Shown piece after piece: positions 21,458 through 34,221 of a stretch of DNA of 64,000 bases. A program made the position numbers and the translations under genes. Each line of letters starts with the position of its first letter. Position 1 is the stretch's first letter. The notes under the pieces were generated by a model. It did not search any database. It was not told the DNA's origin and was given only the letters and a program-made list of their open reading frames with translations. Source of the stretch: Ricinus communis (taxonomy: Eukaryota > Streptophyta > Magnoliopsida > Malpighiales > Euphorbiaceae); NCBI RefSeq assembly GCF_019578655.1, contig NC_063256.1, positions 10,354,001 to 10,418,000 of the forward strand, written 5' to 3'.

Positions 21458-24450
21458 TCAAGTACTCATGTCAGATCGCCCTCCTGTCATCCTCTCGTAC
21501 CTTATCGCCCGCCTCACCGAAAATTGCATGAAAGATTTGCTTAGATCGGGATGCCTTCGAATTCCGGTATGTAATAAAAAACCAAATTTGGTTGATAAAA
21601 AGCAAATGTATTTACCGGTCACGGACTCTAATTACATGCAGAAACTAATAAAACGCCATTGGAAGCTTGATGATATACCTTACACTTTCTAATAACTCAA
21701 ACCACCAAGCTGTTTACACTTGGTAGATTGATATGCACACACCGCCGCATCGCATAATGTATCATGATCATTTAGCTTTTTTTCTCTTGATTGATGGTAT
21801 ACAATATATATCTTCACTCGCATTTCTAACTTAGTGTCTCGGACTTTATGAGATAATTATACAATTCATGGTGATTGTGTAACAGCCCAAGTCCATATAA
21901 TATAAAGCCCGACAGGCTTATAAGATTGATACTACATGTTTTGACAAGAGGGTATAGTAAAATTGACCTATGGCTCAAATGAGTAACTAGGTAATTAATT
22001 ATTATATTGCCCGCCACAACAGGGTATGAGAGAAGAGACTATGTATAAGAGTGCAAGAAACACGCAATGGCTTTCCCATCTACCTATCAACAATAAATAA
22101 CACATTGAAACACGGACAATATTCCTCACAAGCTATCGAGGTTAGTGCACCATTCTTATCATAATTATTGATGACATCAAGATCTCTCGCTAGTGAGCAT
22201 GTGCAACTGCAAGCACATTCAATCATAATGGAAGAGAGGCCTAAGAGGAAACCCAAGCAAAAAAAAAGTTTTGTTCTTATGTAAAAGTTATAATTCAAAT
22301 AAACTATCCCGTCGCAAGCCTCCAAAGCACTAAAGTAAATCACTAAACCCGACCCCGTAAAATAGCAAAAACTGCCGCTACTAAATCCCAAAACAAAAGG
22401 CACTATTAAATAGTTAAAGTGAAAGTCTCCGAAAAATGTTTATGTAATCCACTACTAAAACTAATGAAAGAAAGAAAAAGTTTAATCTTACGGAAAATAT
22501 TGCCATCTCCAATCTCTCCAGTCCTTGCCTCCTCAATGATTTTTTCTATAACATCCTCAACCTAAGATAATGTAAAGCATTTAATAAGTAAGAATTTGGC
22601 AACGGAAATGTTGCATCTTTAAAAAATAATAAACATATATTTTACATGCGTCGGTATGATAATCAATTTCTTCATAATAAAAAACATTATTTCAAATGTT
22701 AGTACTTGTGTTACCACAGGGTTACCACTTAGACAAATCACCATGCATACCTTGTCTTTGCTAACCACGATCTCCATCTTAACTTTAGCAACAAACTTGT
22801 CTTCGGAAAATTCGAGCTGCGGCATCATAAGCAATAATAACCAAGGAATCATGCTAAGGTTAATCAATTTAATCCGATTTCTTTTAAAGAAAAGAGAATG
22901 CGAAACAAATGGTTAAACAAAAAAATGCAATTCCTGATACAGATTGTAAATTTAGTTATCATAATTTCGCATATTATAATCAAGTCATCGAATTCCCAAG
23001 AGTTTGATGGTTATCCAAGTGAAGAGCTTACCACCCTGCCTCTCAGTTGAACCACCTTGAGCACCAAAACCTCGAACATCAGAAACAGTAACACCTCGAA
23101 TACCAATTTTTAGCAAAGCCTTCATTTATAATAATAGAAATAAAAATTAGTACTTGCGCCATGCAACTTTAGAAAATATGATGGCCTTCAGAAATTCAAC
23201 AATTAGCAAGTAAGTGTGCATATATATAGAAGTCAAAGGACGATTAAATGAAACAAACCACTGATAGAACAGAAAAGAAAATGGAGGTTGGACCTTGACC
23301 AGGAAAAAGAATGCATAGCCATCCTTGTATTTTAGGGGTGTCAAAAGAGCTGAAGTATTGACTAAAGTCAATTTCAAGCAGTGGAAAGTCACTGTCCATA
23401 TACACATATACACATTCAAATATGCATGAATATGAAATATGAAGGCGCTTGATTAACCACCTAATAAGTATTATCAATCAAAAATGGTTCGCGAATGCAT
23501 TAACAATCTCAATCCGTCTAAATCGGGGAAAATTAAGAAGCATAATTAGATAAGACGAGCTGATTATTTGATATTTATTGACACCTAAACTATCACACAG
23601 TTTAGGCATTTCCCCGTGGAATGATGGCTCTCATAATGACCAAAGACGCATTGATGAAGAAATGACACACATCACACCTCCGAGTTACCTAAACAAGCCA
23701 CAATTTCCCTAATCCCCTCTTGGAAACATAAAAGGAGATAAAGCTAGTATTAAAACCAATCCAAACCATTTCCACCAATTCACGAAATGAGGAGACAAAA
23801 CTAGTAGTCTTCTTTGTAAAATTTAGAAACTATTTTTGCGATCGGAAACACTTATCAAGAAACTTGCGAGACTCGCTGAGGCCTATTACGTGCGAATCCA
23901 ACAACACAATGCACGGATAAAAGGAAAAGAAAAAGATAGAATTAATAAGTCGTGTGTACACAATGGGGGAAAAGAATAAATTCAAAAATAACAATTGGCG
24001 TGGCACACGAGAATTGCTTCCACTTTCTAGAATTTAGCATCGGAATGTAGTCTACGAACAATTAAGTAGAGAAAGGAATAAAGATTCGGAAGCTAATAAA
24101 TCACTAGATTTGCATGAGATTAAAAGACCCGGACCCATGAATTAAATGCCAAGAAAGAAAGAAATGAAAATGAAACGTCATATATACCTGACGTCATCTC
24201 ATTCGATTGCATCTTGGAACTTCTCAAAATGCTTCTCCGGAACTTGGAGGTCTACTTGAGAAGTCGAAATGTCTAAAACATCTCGCGACAAGTATCTTCA
24301 CTTGCCGGGAACCTCCTTAGAGTCTTCTTTCCGGACGATTTTGGACGGCGAGAGTTGCGTCTTCTTCTTCAAAGGTAGTTCGACGGTAAGATTCTCGGCC
24401 AAGACTCTAGCTTGTTCGTATCGTCTTGCCAAGGGATCTTTCACCGACAT
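21458..24450 (-). pseudogene. GLB1: Nitrogen regulatory P-II (GLB1-like) gene copy, unit 1/2 boundary
   Basis: Minus-strand exons spell plant P-II: a DYIPDAKF block, KVEAILR, RPWRV.QVSS, ALLKIGIRGVTVSDVRGFG with the T-loop AQGGSTERQGG, EFSEDKFVAKVKMEIVVSKD, VEDVIEKIIEEARTGEIGDG, and a C-terminal ERMTGGRSDM-type exon. P-II is a trimeric plastid sensor of ATP/2-oxoglutarate (and glutamine in most plants) that activates N-acetylglutamate kinase. The Tyr codon of the family motif FYKVEAI is TAG. In this copy the T-loop exon is intact, but the EFSEDKF exon lost bases at its start, the last exon's acceptor reads TTTTCGG and its stop region is deleted. The N-terminal exon (ATG at 24448-24450) is frameshifted and crosses the unit boundary at 24180. 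Confidence 0.85.
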
Positions 24451-25833
24451 GCTAGAGAAAGCAAATATGAAGAGCACTAATTAGAGAGAGGAATGCGTTT
24501 ATAAACATGCAATTTAGAGAAGAATACCTTCACGGTGTTTTTGGTGCTCACGCGGAGAGAGAAAGTAAAACGGTTTTTCGGTGAGAGAGCGTATGGTACA
24601 TATAGGCGTGCAATAGAGGTCTTTCAGTGAGCGGTAAGCCCGCTATTGTGTGTTCTTGTTTTGGCGGTTAGAGAGAATTTAAACAGTTAGCGGAAAATTA
24701 CTTTATAATAAATAAGCTATCATCCTATATTTATTAATTTTAAATAATAAAATATATAAAAATTATATAATATTAAAATATAAAATATTTATACATGTAT
24801 CTTATTTTTTATTAGTTAATTAATTTTTTTTATTAATTATTATTTTTTATATCATTTTAAAAAATGTCGCTGGAATAAAAATAAAATATTTATACTAAAC
24901 TGACAAGAGGACTATTAAAATATTGAGCTTTTCCTCTGGAGCTATGTTTGGGGACAGAAATGTTTAGTTATCGAGACGGGAACGATGAATTCATGCAGGT
25001 TTTTAGCACAATGGCGAATTTGTTAAGCAAAACGAACTCAGCTTTGAATTTTCTACGGTTTTACTGAATGAAATGGACCGGAAAAACACTCTCAGCTGAG
25101 AAGGATTCTTTAAGCCACCAATTGCAAGTCCAGTGATTGTAGATCTCGATTTCGAACTCTACTCTCTCTAAATACGCGACTTGACTTTTACCAAATACGG
25201 GACTCTTATAAAAGCGAGCTACCATAGATGTAGGCTTCCGCACCAACTGTCTATAAAAAGGTTACTCATTTTGCTGAAATCTACAGATTATGCTATTAAA
25301 CTTCTTTGATCTACCAATGCAAACTTTGTATCAATGGCTTAGAGCAACCAAAAGAAATATACTTATAGAAACAAAGCTCTGATACAACCCTGTATTTTCT
25401 TTTTGGAAGAGTATTTATAGCCAAACTCCATAATTAGTCTACATATAAGGAAACACACAGTAAGCCAATTTTTAAGGCTAGTCAGAACTTTGAAGTTTCA
25501 GGTTAAAAAGGATTGCTTATATGTGCATAAAGAATAAGAAATTGTACATGACTTCCTGAGTTCCTCAGTATGAAGTACAATGAGACTAATTCATCTCCAA
25601 TGTTAACCAACAAATTAATTACTCGAGTAAATCAATTGCTTGATAATGCTAAAATCAAAACAGAAGGATGAGCTTGGTAAAACTGAACCAGATGATACAA
25701 TCAAACCCATGGCATTCATATATGATAAGTTTCTCAGAAGACTTGGTTCCATCAATTAGCTTGCAAAGCGAACAAACACCAGCAAAGGAAGAAGGACGGC
25801 TCAGAATGGAACTCTTATAATGCCAACCAGGCT

Positions 25834-26423
25834 CTACTTGTCAAACTCCCATATGACGCCTCCATCCTCTGAAATACCAGAAAATACACATCGGTAACAT
25901 GGCACAAGCTGTATTGACATTGCAAACAAATATCTCTGACAATACTTGCTCAAAGTTGCCAATTTCTTTCAGGTGTTCAAGATGTCATAGCTAAGTTAAC
26001 ATGCCAAGAACCATAAATAACAACTCATAATCAATTTTAATATAGTCATTTGTGTCTCATCCATTCAAATAGTTACATTACACTTAGGGATGACTATTAC
26101 CATCTTTTCCTTGCCTACTTCCTTCTTCTCTTTGTTTTGCAGGCAAGAAGAATAAGTTACTATACCTTTAACTTTCTTGTTTATCCAGATCTCAAGCAGC
26201 ATACCAGCACCGATTCCACCAGCAATACATGCCCCATAGAATGCAATTCGCGGAGGGCAGAGACCTACGGGAAGGAAATAGTAGTCTGGAATTTGCCTAA
26301 TCTTTTAGGAAGCCGTTTCCTTATAACCGATTTAGCACCAGCACTAGGGTCCTTCTGCAATTCACCGCCTATAGCTTTCCAATCAACCCCCTTGAATGGA
26401 TCTTTTGGCTCTTCAGTCCCCAT
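25834..26423 (-). pseudogene. 97-aa membrane protein gene, unit 2 (frameshifted)
   Basis: The exons correspond to 25834-25868 and 26166-26423, with intact splice sites and start. Exon A is 258 nt instead of 259: one C is gained at ~26,249 (attcgcgg), one G is lost at ~26,271 and one T at ~26,305. The frame between is wrong and the two exons no longer join in phase. Unit 4 carries exactly the same three changes. Confidence 0.75.
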
Positions 26424-28639
26424 CCCCAAACACCACGACACAGCTCAAATCTGTGAATTCAGAACGGAAAATGAATGCAGCATGAATTATGATCCATGAA
26501 ACTAATGTCCAACTAACGGGTAGGGTACCCACCCATTTCAGGATATCCAAACACGAACTCAATTAAACTACACATACCCAAACTCGTCCCAAATCCCTTT
26601 AAAAGACTACTTATATTGTCCGAACCCGTCCCAAATCCAAATAGAAATACTTGCATACTAACCGAACCCACCCAAACTCGTTTAATATATAAATCTTAAA
26701 TAAATTTTATGAATACTTAACGTATAGCAGGTACCTTACCATCTAAATACCCGTTTATATGAACATTTGAGCAATTGAACGATATAATCAGTTTTCATTG
26801 AACAAGATGATCGACATTGATAGTGCTAGAGCCTAAAGAGCACAAAAAATAGCATAAGCAACACGAGTAATAAATCAACCAGCTCAAACAATGAGGAAAT
26901 GTCAGTGCCTTCCAATTAGAAATGGGTTAAGGTCAAAATGAATCAGAAAGTAAAAGATATGAAAGATGACTTCTTATTTACAAGAAACTAAAAAATACCA
27001 AAAAGGAAAGCTGGTAGAAAAACAAAAAAAAAAAATTCAAAGAACAGGTATATATAATACTATAGAAAACAAAGAACCATAAAGAATAACAAAACATGTA
27101 CAGAACGAGAATTACTTGAACCTAACCTTAAACGCACTACCAATGAATTCTAACCTTTGTGAACAAATATGAAGATGAAGACCGCTAATGATCTTTCAGT
27201 TTTATGTTTCGGATCAAGGAAGAAGAGATGAAGAACAATGTCTGAATTTAGTCAGTAACAGAAATTTCAAATCAATCCGTGTTTATGATTTTAGGGATTC
27301 TGGTTTTGTAGTTTAGAATTTAGACTAACGATTTTGAAACACTTTTGATGGGCCAAGTTCCGTGGGGTGAGTTGGCAGTTGCTCACTCCATTTTAAGTAT
27401 CGCCGGAAAATGTGACCTAATTGAGTTCTGTGTGAAAACTCACTGGAATAATAAAATTGAAATTTATCTCTTGATCTGTGATTAAATTAGATAAACTTAA
27501 TAATACAGACTATAAGCAATAAAAGATTTATAAATTTAAAATTATTTAAACAATTAAGCCAACAAAAATCCTAACCCTTTCTTCTTAAAAATCCAAATGT
27601 TAAAAACTCTCAGAGTGTTTCGCCCCTAGCTAGCTCACCACACAAAAATATATTATCAATCTCACTGTAGCAATTTGCGTGGCATCATAGTCAAGTTTCT
27701 TCTCAAGACTTCGCAACTTTTTAACTTAAATTACCAAAAATTACATGAGGAACAAAAGATTACCTCTGGAATCACCGGACCCGAAGTCTCTAGAGCAGCA
27801 ACAAGTCAGGAAAAAGGCAGGGGAGAGAGAAAGGAGCAGCCTAACGTTTGTATTGTAGAACAATATGCTGTAGCGCACCGTTTCATTCCAATTCCGTTCA
27901 GTTAAGGGGTCATAAACGCGGCCGTTTCATGATGGGATGGCAAAATGGTAATTTCGAAGTAAATAATGGGTCATCTCATTCTCATCTAACGTGGCTACAC
28001 TGAACGCAGCGACTGGACTGAAATCGGTGTTGCTGAAGGACGAAGCAAAGGGAGCGTGTTTTGACAAAGAAGAAGGGAAAAACACTTAAAAAGAGTGCAA
28101 AGGAAGAGAGCTCATAAAAATATAGGAGAGGTCGTGAATTATTGACTGTTGTTAGTTTGGATTAATGGATTTTGTATCTCTGTTTCTTCCATTTTCGTTC
28201 TGAAATTCGTGATTAAATTAAAGTACCCCAACTCCATGATCATTAGAAGTCTCTTCCACGAAACCATCATTCGCCACTACCACCATAATCATCATCAACA
28301 TTGATCAGTTCCCTCTCCGTAACCTCTTTTCTTCCTCTATAGACTACTAGTTTCTGCAATTTTATCTCCACGCTTCCATTTTTATTTCTTGTGTATACTT
28401 CACGAAACCAACAACCCCATTTGATTTTGTGTTGTCTTTTCTTTATATTTCAATTATAGTTGGTCCCTTCTTCACTGTCAAGCCGTCGGAGAAACCCATC
28501 TAATTAATCTACTGCATTTATTCAGTATTGACAGCCCACCTCTTCGCTAATTGTCCAGTGGAGCCGGACGTGGTATTTAAATGAGCCTTTTGAAACTGAA
28601 TTGAGTTGTGGTGTCTCATACTATTATTCAGTTTGCAAA

Positions 28640-28951
28640 ATGCCAGCTCTAGTCTCAGTTAAAACCCCATCCAAGACAACGCCATTGCACAGTTCCCTTC
28701 CTCAAAACGACGATCAAATCTATAAAAACGACATCAAAACACCATCTCCGGCTTCTAAAGCGAACCCCATCGCCCTCCTCCTCCAAAAAGACCCCAAATA
28801 AGCTCCCCGTCGACGAAAAACCGGATCTGGTTTCCCTTTTGTTAAAGCTCGCCCGAGATACCATTGCTTCCGGTGATAACCCGAATAAAGCCTTGGATTA
28901 TGCGTCGCGCGTCAGTATCGTTTGAAAGGTGTTCGGGTTCAGGTCTGGAAC
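28640..28951 (+). pseudogene. KLCR: KLCR 5' fragment, unit 2
   Basis: Same truncation point as unit 1. An extra G (atctccggcttc) shifts the frame at ~28,750, so it ends at 28801. The promoter with its TATTTAAAT is kept. Confidence 0.88.
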
Positions 28952-28972
28952 CTAAACCCTAAACCCTAAACC
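28951..28972. repeat. Telomeric-repeat junction, unit 2
   Basis: About three CCCTAAA units at the KLCR/foreign-segment join, identical to unit 1. Confidence 0.9.
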
Positions 28973-31900
28973 AATAAATCCTCTCAGCACATTGGATTTT
29001 GGAAGGCCCTTAGCTTATAGGAGTGATCTTCTTGTTTAAGATAGGGTTCAAAAACATACCATACCACCGGAAATTGTATTTCAAAGTAATAAATGTGAAT
29101 GCTCCTCTGAACTTCATAATACAAACAGAAATCACATACCATACTAGAACAAAAACCACTGGTGAATAACATAACCATGACAAGTATTCAATTATATCAA
29201 GCATAAATCAACATTACAAATAGCAGGTGGGTTCATTTATTTAAGAAAAGATAAAATGTGAAAAGAACTCCATGAAAATCCGCTGGAGTAGAACTAGTTG
29301 ATATATGACTCAAAAACTACCAACAAGGCCACTGTCGTAAGTCATAAGCAAGACTTCCCATATGTCAATATGATAACCAAAACCAAAGATAATAAGGACT
29401 TTTGTGCAAATAATCAATCAATCATATAACAGAGGACCATTTAATCTAAATCTTCTTGAAAATATTGAGATATGCACAATCATGAATGTTAACCTGAAAA
29501 TTGTTTTATAAATACAAAACTTATTTACAGGACGAAGAAAAGAGGACAAAAATATTTTTTTTTAATTTTTTTAAATATCACAATTTTACTCAGCAAAAAC
29601 AACAGTACACGAAAATCCATGAGCAAATGCCTAAGCGTTGAAAAATAGAGGCATATTTTGTTTACTCTTAAATATTCTTCTTGCATAAACTCAAAAGAAA
29701 AAAAATTCTGGTAGAAAACATGCTAGTTAATTTATGACCAAAGCATCACTCCAAGTTGCAGAGGATAACAAAAGAGTACCTTCATCACAAAATTACACAT
29801 CTAAAAGTAAAATGACTATTTAAGTTCATGTACAAACTGAGAAAGAAAAAAAATTATCACCAACTAAAATCAAAACAAACATACGAGATCAAGCACAAGC
29901 AAAAATATACTAATACCAAAGAAGAACAGATATTGTAAATCAGACCATAAATTTGTAATTACTTAAGAATCCATAAAGAATATAATAATCCTTATGTGGA
30001 GAGAAAAGCACACCCTAATTGATGAGAACATAAGGAAAGCCCTCTAACAACCAACACGATAAGCTAAAGTAATTAAAGCGTATAATTTAGAAACTGCACC
30101 CAATTTCCGAGCAAACAGATTGAATATTTATGTGAGATTAAAAAAATTAGGCAGAAAATTAAAGATAGAAAGGTAAAGAGAGTAAAAGAGAAGAGTACAA
30201 ACCAAAATATGGATTGAATCCGTGCAAAACTGGACGTAAATGAGCAACTAGTTATTTTGTATTGTATTATTGGGTACATCTGGTTGAATTCATTGAAGAA
30301 AAGCTGTAAAATTAAAAATAAATAAGATCATAATGACAGCATGAATCAGACTCCCCATAAAATAAATTACGGCTAAGATTCAAAATCATATACATAAACA
30401 GATGGATTCACATGGCTTTGTTATAAATAAGAACCTAATCTGTTTGGAACATCAAAATAGAACTCGAATCCATTAACTGGTAGATCAAGCATCAAATCAA
30501 ACATATACCACCTACAGATCTCGAAATCTGATATATACGATCAAAATAATTTTAAATCAGGCAAGCAAAGGACACAGATTCAAACGGTAATAGATCAAAA
30601 CCTTAAATGAACTTCAAGATCTTAAGATCAACAAACAAAAGAATTAACAACTGAATTAAGCAATCTCTATATCACCTATCGAGAAAGAGAACAGATCGAA
30701 ACAGTAATCGAATTTGAAATGAAACAAAAAAAGAAAGAAGTTAGGGATTGAAGAAGAGGATAAGTGAGTTTACCTGAGAGAACAGCCAGAGAGAGCAAAT
30801 GAAGGGATCCACGCACCTTCCTCCCCACAGAGATGAGGAAATTTTGAAAATGTGAGAGAGATTGTATATTTACTCGTTTTAAGAGATTGTATATTTATAG
30901 GACCTTTTTTTTTCTCCCTCAGATCGCCTTCTTTTTAGTTTATTTTTCCGGTTAAGCGTATTTTTAAGCTTCTTTTCTTTCCTTTTTCTTTTTCTAAATA
31001 AACTCGCTTATTCTAACTGACGCCGTTATGACGGCACAAAGGGTAATTTGCTCCCTATATTTAGACTGAATGACCAATTTATTTATTTTAAATTTTATGA
31101 CCAATTAGTCACGTACTTAACAATTATAGTCAAACTATCTATTTTTTCTCGACCACCATGTACGAGTAAACTTAATTGCATTTTTAATTATAATAAATAA
31201 TAAAAAATTAAATTTAAAGAGAAACAATCAAAATAAACTAAAACAAGCTAGGATTAAAAGAAAGCAAGAAGCATTTTTATAAATTTGTTTTATAGCAACC
31301 ATTAGATCAAGAACTAAGATCTCATTTAAATTTAGTTGGAGACCGAAATGTGTTTAGAAAGGAGAAATCTATTTCTAATTCATAGATAGGGATCCTTGAT
31401 CTCGAGACGTGGTTAATATTTTGTGAAGAAATCACTAATCAAGATTTAAAATTCACCTACTCATTTCAAAGTTTGTGATCACCCACCCTGCTACTCAGAT
31501 TCTTTGATATTTAAATTTATTACTAAATAAATATTTTAATATAAATAAAATTTCAAACTAAATCTCCTTAATTTATATAAAAATATGAGCAATCGAAATC
31601 CGATAAACTAAAAAGTTAACATTGAAAATTTCTTTATTTACACAAGTTTAACATTCAAAAAAATATATACCGGTGACTCTTTCTAGTGTTTAGTTTTTCT
31701 AATCCTTCTTTTACATATGATTTATTATTATTATTATTTTATAGGAAAAATATATTAAAAAAGTAAACTCTAAAAGTAATATCTCGAGTTCAAGACAACT
31801 CTCTTCCCGGCATTATATGAGTTCTTATTTTTATAGTGATTATATGAAAGTAAGTATCATGTTGGATAGTCGATAACTCGTTGACCCTCCAATCAACTGA

Positions 31901-32139
31901 TTATGAAACAAAAAACAAGGGCCAAAACACAAATGAAATTGGGGTGGACAATAACATCTGAAATGGAAGTCGACAAAATTCAGTTCTACAGCAAAGGGCG
32001 GGAGGATTTATGAATTTAGAAGGCGACAACAACAGTAATAACACATATCGCCCCACCGTAGTGGTCCCCGAGGAATGCTACTTTGAAAAACACCGCAGAC
32101 TCGTGATCCGTTGACACCAAAAGGACCATCGATGCCTAG
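28973..32139. other. Truncated leader/promoter segment and flank, unit 2
   Basis: Equivalent of 14353-17540. The minus-strand TATA is at 30892-30899 and the leader donor follows 30774. Several poly-T tracts right of the TATA are each one base shorter than in units 1 and 3. Confidence 0.5.
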
Positions 32140-32675
32140 TGTCACAGCCCGCATATTTCCCCTTCTCGCACGAAGGTTCAGTGGCTCAAGAAGCCTCCAG
32201 AGTTTGCTACAAAGCAAGGGAGGATTCTAGAACATTCTAGAATCATCTGGAAGGATCTGGAAGCATCCGGAGCGATCTAGAATAATCTAGAAGCTTGTAG
32301 AATGTGTAGATAAGTATGAAAATATATAGAACATTCTAGATACTTAATCTTAGCATTAGATTGAATGTATCCTCACCGTCCATTGAGGAGGTGGAGGCCT
32401 ATATATAGCTTAGAGAATTCATTTGTAAGCATGAAGCAAATCAAGTTGCAATTAAGTTGTAATTAAGCAATTCAAGCTTAATAGAAGAGCAAGTAGTTTC
32501 TCTCTCTAAAAGCTCTCTCTCTCTAAGCTTTCTTAAGCTCTCTTTTGTTCTTTTTGCCATCCTAGCTAGCATTTTGCCTAGCATTTGAAGAGTAAGGCTG
32601 ACTAGCTTACTTGTTTCCGCGAGAAAGTAGCTAGTGTCGCACGGTTCGTTGGTAGAAAACACCAAGCCCGTGACA
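32140..32675 (+). repeat. 5' LTR, unit 2 element
   Basis: 536 bp, TGTCAC...GTGACA. The heat shock element is at 32225-32242. Confidence 0.93.
32225..32242 (+). promoter_or_regulatory. Four-module heat shock element, unit 2 5' LTR
   Basis: Identical to the element at 17621: TTC-nn-GAA-nn-TTC-nn-GAA upstream of the LTR TATA box. Confidence 0.75.
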
Positions 32676-32677
32676 GT

Positions 32678-32690
32678 TGGTATCAGAGCA
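32678..32690 (+). other. Primer binding site (tRNA-iMet), unit 2
   Basis: tggtatcagagca, 2 bp after the LTR. Confidence 0.92.
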
Positions 32691-32709
32691 AGGTTAAACT
32701 ATCGTTGAA

Positions 32710-34197
32710 ATGGCAAAGACATCAGGAGCAAGTGAGGCTACTAGAGTTCCGGAGGAGGTAAGGCAACTCCATAGTGAGGTTGTGAAGGACCAGCCGGAAG
32801 CGTCCAAGCCACCAAGGAATGAGAGAGGAAGGTTGAGGGATGTTGTGTCTGACATGGATGCCAGGCTAGCCAAGGTAGAGCTAACTGTGGTCGAGGGACA
32901 AGATACGTTCTGGGATTTAGAGCAACGCATCGGGGAGCTCGAGAATGGAAGAGAAGAGCTTCAAGAGGGGATGCAAGCTGCCTTGAACGAGGGGATGTCC
33001 AAGTGTCAAGATCAAGCCAAGACCGTGGAGAAAACTCTCCTTGCCGAGGTTATGACATTGAGGGAGATGCTTGATGGAATGGTTGCTAGGTTGGTGGCAA
33101 CAGAGGAAGAGCTTATCCTATGTAAGAAGGCAGCTATCCAGGGAAGTGGAAGCGTGCCAATGATAGTCTCTACTCCATCGAAGTTAGATGTTCCGAAGCC
33201 TAAAGCTTATAAAGGCTCGAGGAACGCGAAGGAAATTGATAACTTCCTATGGAGCTTGGAGCAATACTTCAAGGCACTTGGCTTAGTAGAAGAAGCCAAG
33301 AAAGTTGACGTTGCCGCACTCTTCCTAGAAGATACCGCAATGTTATGGTGGAGAAGGAAGAGTGGCGACATGGAAAAAGGGACATGCACCATTAGCTCGT
33401 GGGGAGAATTCAAGGAAGATTTGAAGAAGCAGTTCTACCCCGAGAATGCTATTCGCGATGCAAGGGCCAAGTTGCGGCGACTCTCACATACAGGAAGTAT
33501 TAAGGAGTATGTTAAAGAATTCACCGACACACTCCTTGAGATTCCCAGCTATACCGATGAAGAAGCCTTGTTTGCATTTAAGGATGGGTTGCAGATTTGG
33601 GCAAGGTTGGAGTTGGAGCGCCGTGGTGTCCAAGATCTCAACACCGCCATTGCCATGGCCGAATCCTTGATAGAGATCAGGAGGCAAGACAAGCACAAGC
33701 CTGACCAAGAAAGGAACAGCAACGGAAAGAATGGGGGAGATCGCCACCACAAAAAGGAAGGCTCCTACAGGTTTGACAAACCCAGAGAGGGAGGCAACCA
33801 TGGCAACAAGGATGACAAAGGTGGAGAAAAGCCTCGTATCAAGTGTTTCTTCTGTGATGGACCACATAAGGCGAGAGAGTGCCCTACGAAGAACAAGCTC
33901 TCTGCGTTGGTCGAAGAAAGGGAAGAACACCAGCGAGTGCAAGAGGAGTCCAAGATGGGGTCCCTGCTACTTCTCAGTGCCATCAAAACCAAATTTGAGA
34001 TGCCCAAGTCCGAAAAGAAGGGCCGGTTATTCGTGGAAGCAAAGGTTGGAAGCCGTACGGTAGAAGCATTGATAGATACTGGGGCTAACAACAACTTCCT
34101 CGAGGTAAAAGAGGCAGAAAGACTTGGCATCAAGTATGCAAAGGAGCAAGGGTGGCTCAAGGTTGTGAACTCGGCTTCGCGCGAGACGCCAAAGTAA
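32710..34197 (+). CDS. Gag-protease polyprotein of the LTR element (495 aa open frame)
   Basis: The best-preserved copy. Residues 1-~150 are charged and heptad-rich (coiled coil likely; RIGELENGREELQEG and neighbours). Residues ~155-325 are the Ty3-type Gag capsid region (RNAKEIDNFLWSLEQYFKAL, LFLEDTAMLWWRRKSGD, LKKQFYPENA). Residues 325-375 are a basic, Lys/Arg/Gly-rich linker. C379-C391 form a zinc knuckle of the C-X2-C-X3-H-X4-C type common in plant Ty3 elements. Residues ~440-490 are a retropepsin-like protease with active-site D456-T457-G458 in EALIDTGANNNFL. Gag would form the particle and package RNA; protease would mature it. The frame ends at 34197 because ~20 bp present in unit 3 are missing at ~34,175. 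The start follows the PBS by 19 bp. Confidence 0.85.
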   Translation: MAKTSGASEATRVPEEVRQLHSEVVKDQPEASKPPRNERGRLRDVVSDMDARLAKVELTVVEGQDTFWDLEQRIGELENGREELQEGMQAALNEGMSKCQDQAKTVEKTLLAEVMTLREMLDGMVARLVATEEELILCKKAAIQGSGSVPMIVSTPSKLDVPKPKAYKGSRNAKEIDNFLWSLEQYFKALGLVEEAKKVDVAALFLEDTAMLWWRRKSGDMEKGTCTISSWGEFKEDLKKQFYPENAIRDARAKLRRLSHTGSIKEYVKEFTDTLLEIPSYTDEEALFAFKDGLQIWARLELERRGVQDLNTAIAMAESLIEIRRQDKHKPDQERNSNGKNGGDRHHKKEGSYRFDKPREGGNHGNKDDKGGEKPRIKCFFCDGPHKARECPTKNKLSALVEEREEHQRVQEESKMGSLLLLSAIKTKFEMPKSEKKGRLFVEAKVGSRTVEALIDTGANNNFLEVKEAERLGIKYAKEQGWLKVVNSASRETPK

Positions 34198-34221
34198 GCC
34201 CTCGGTGAGTGGTTTGGCCTC

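Larger units (their letters stand above)
9537..24179. repeat. Tandem unit 1 (14,643 bp)
   Basis: The first full copy runs from the motif atatatacctgacgtc to the same motif at 24180. It contains the P-II N-terminal exon, the 97-aa membrane protein gene, a KLCR 5' fragment, a telomeric-repeat junction, a truncated leader/promoter segment, the LTR element and the GLB1 body. Its left edge abuts the invertase pseudogene instead of a GLB1 body, so that edge is a breakpoint. Confidence 0.93.

Noticed and set aside
21885..22110. TGTAACAGCC... start resembling an LTR end inside the GLB1 intron region
   Set aside because: No matching CA end, second copy, PBS or target duplication was found.
29010..29204. 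Minus-strand frames rich in Val/Tyr/Phe next to the telomeric junction (also 43666-43887)
   Set aside because: Frame differs among units, there is no domain, and the region looks like intron of the truncated captured gene.
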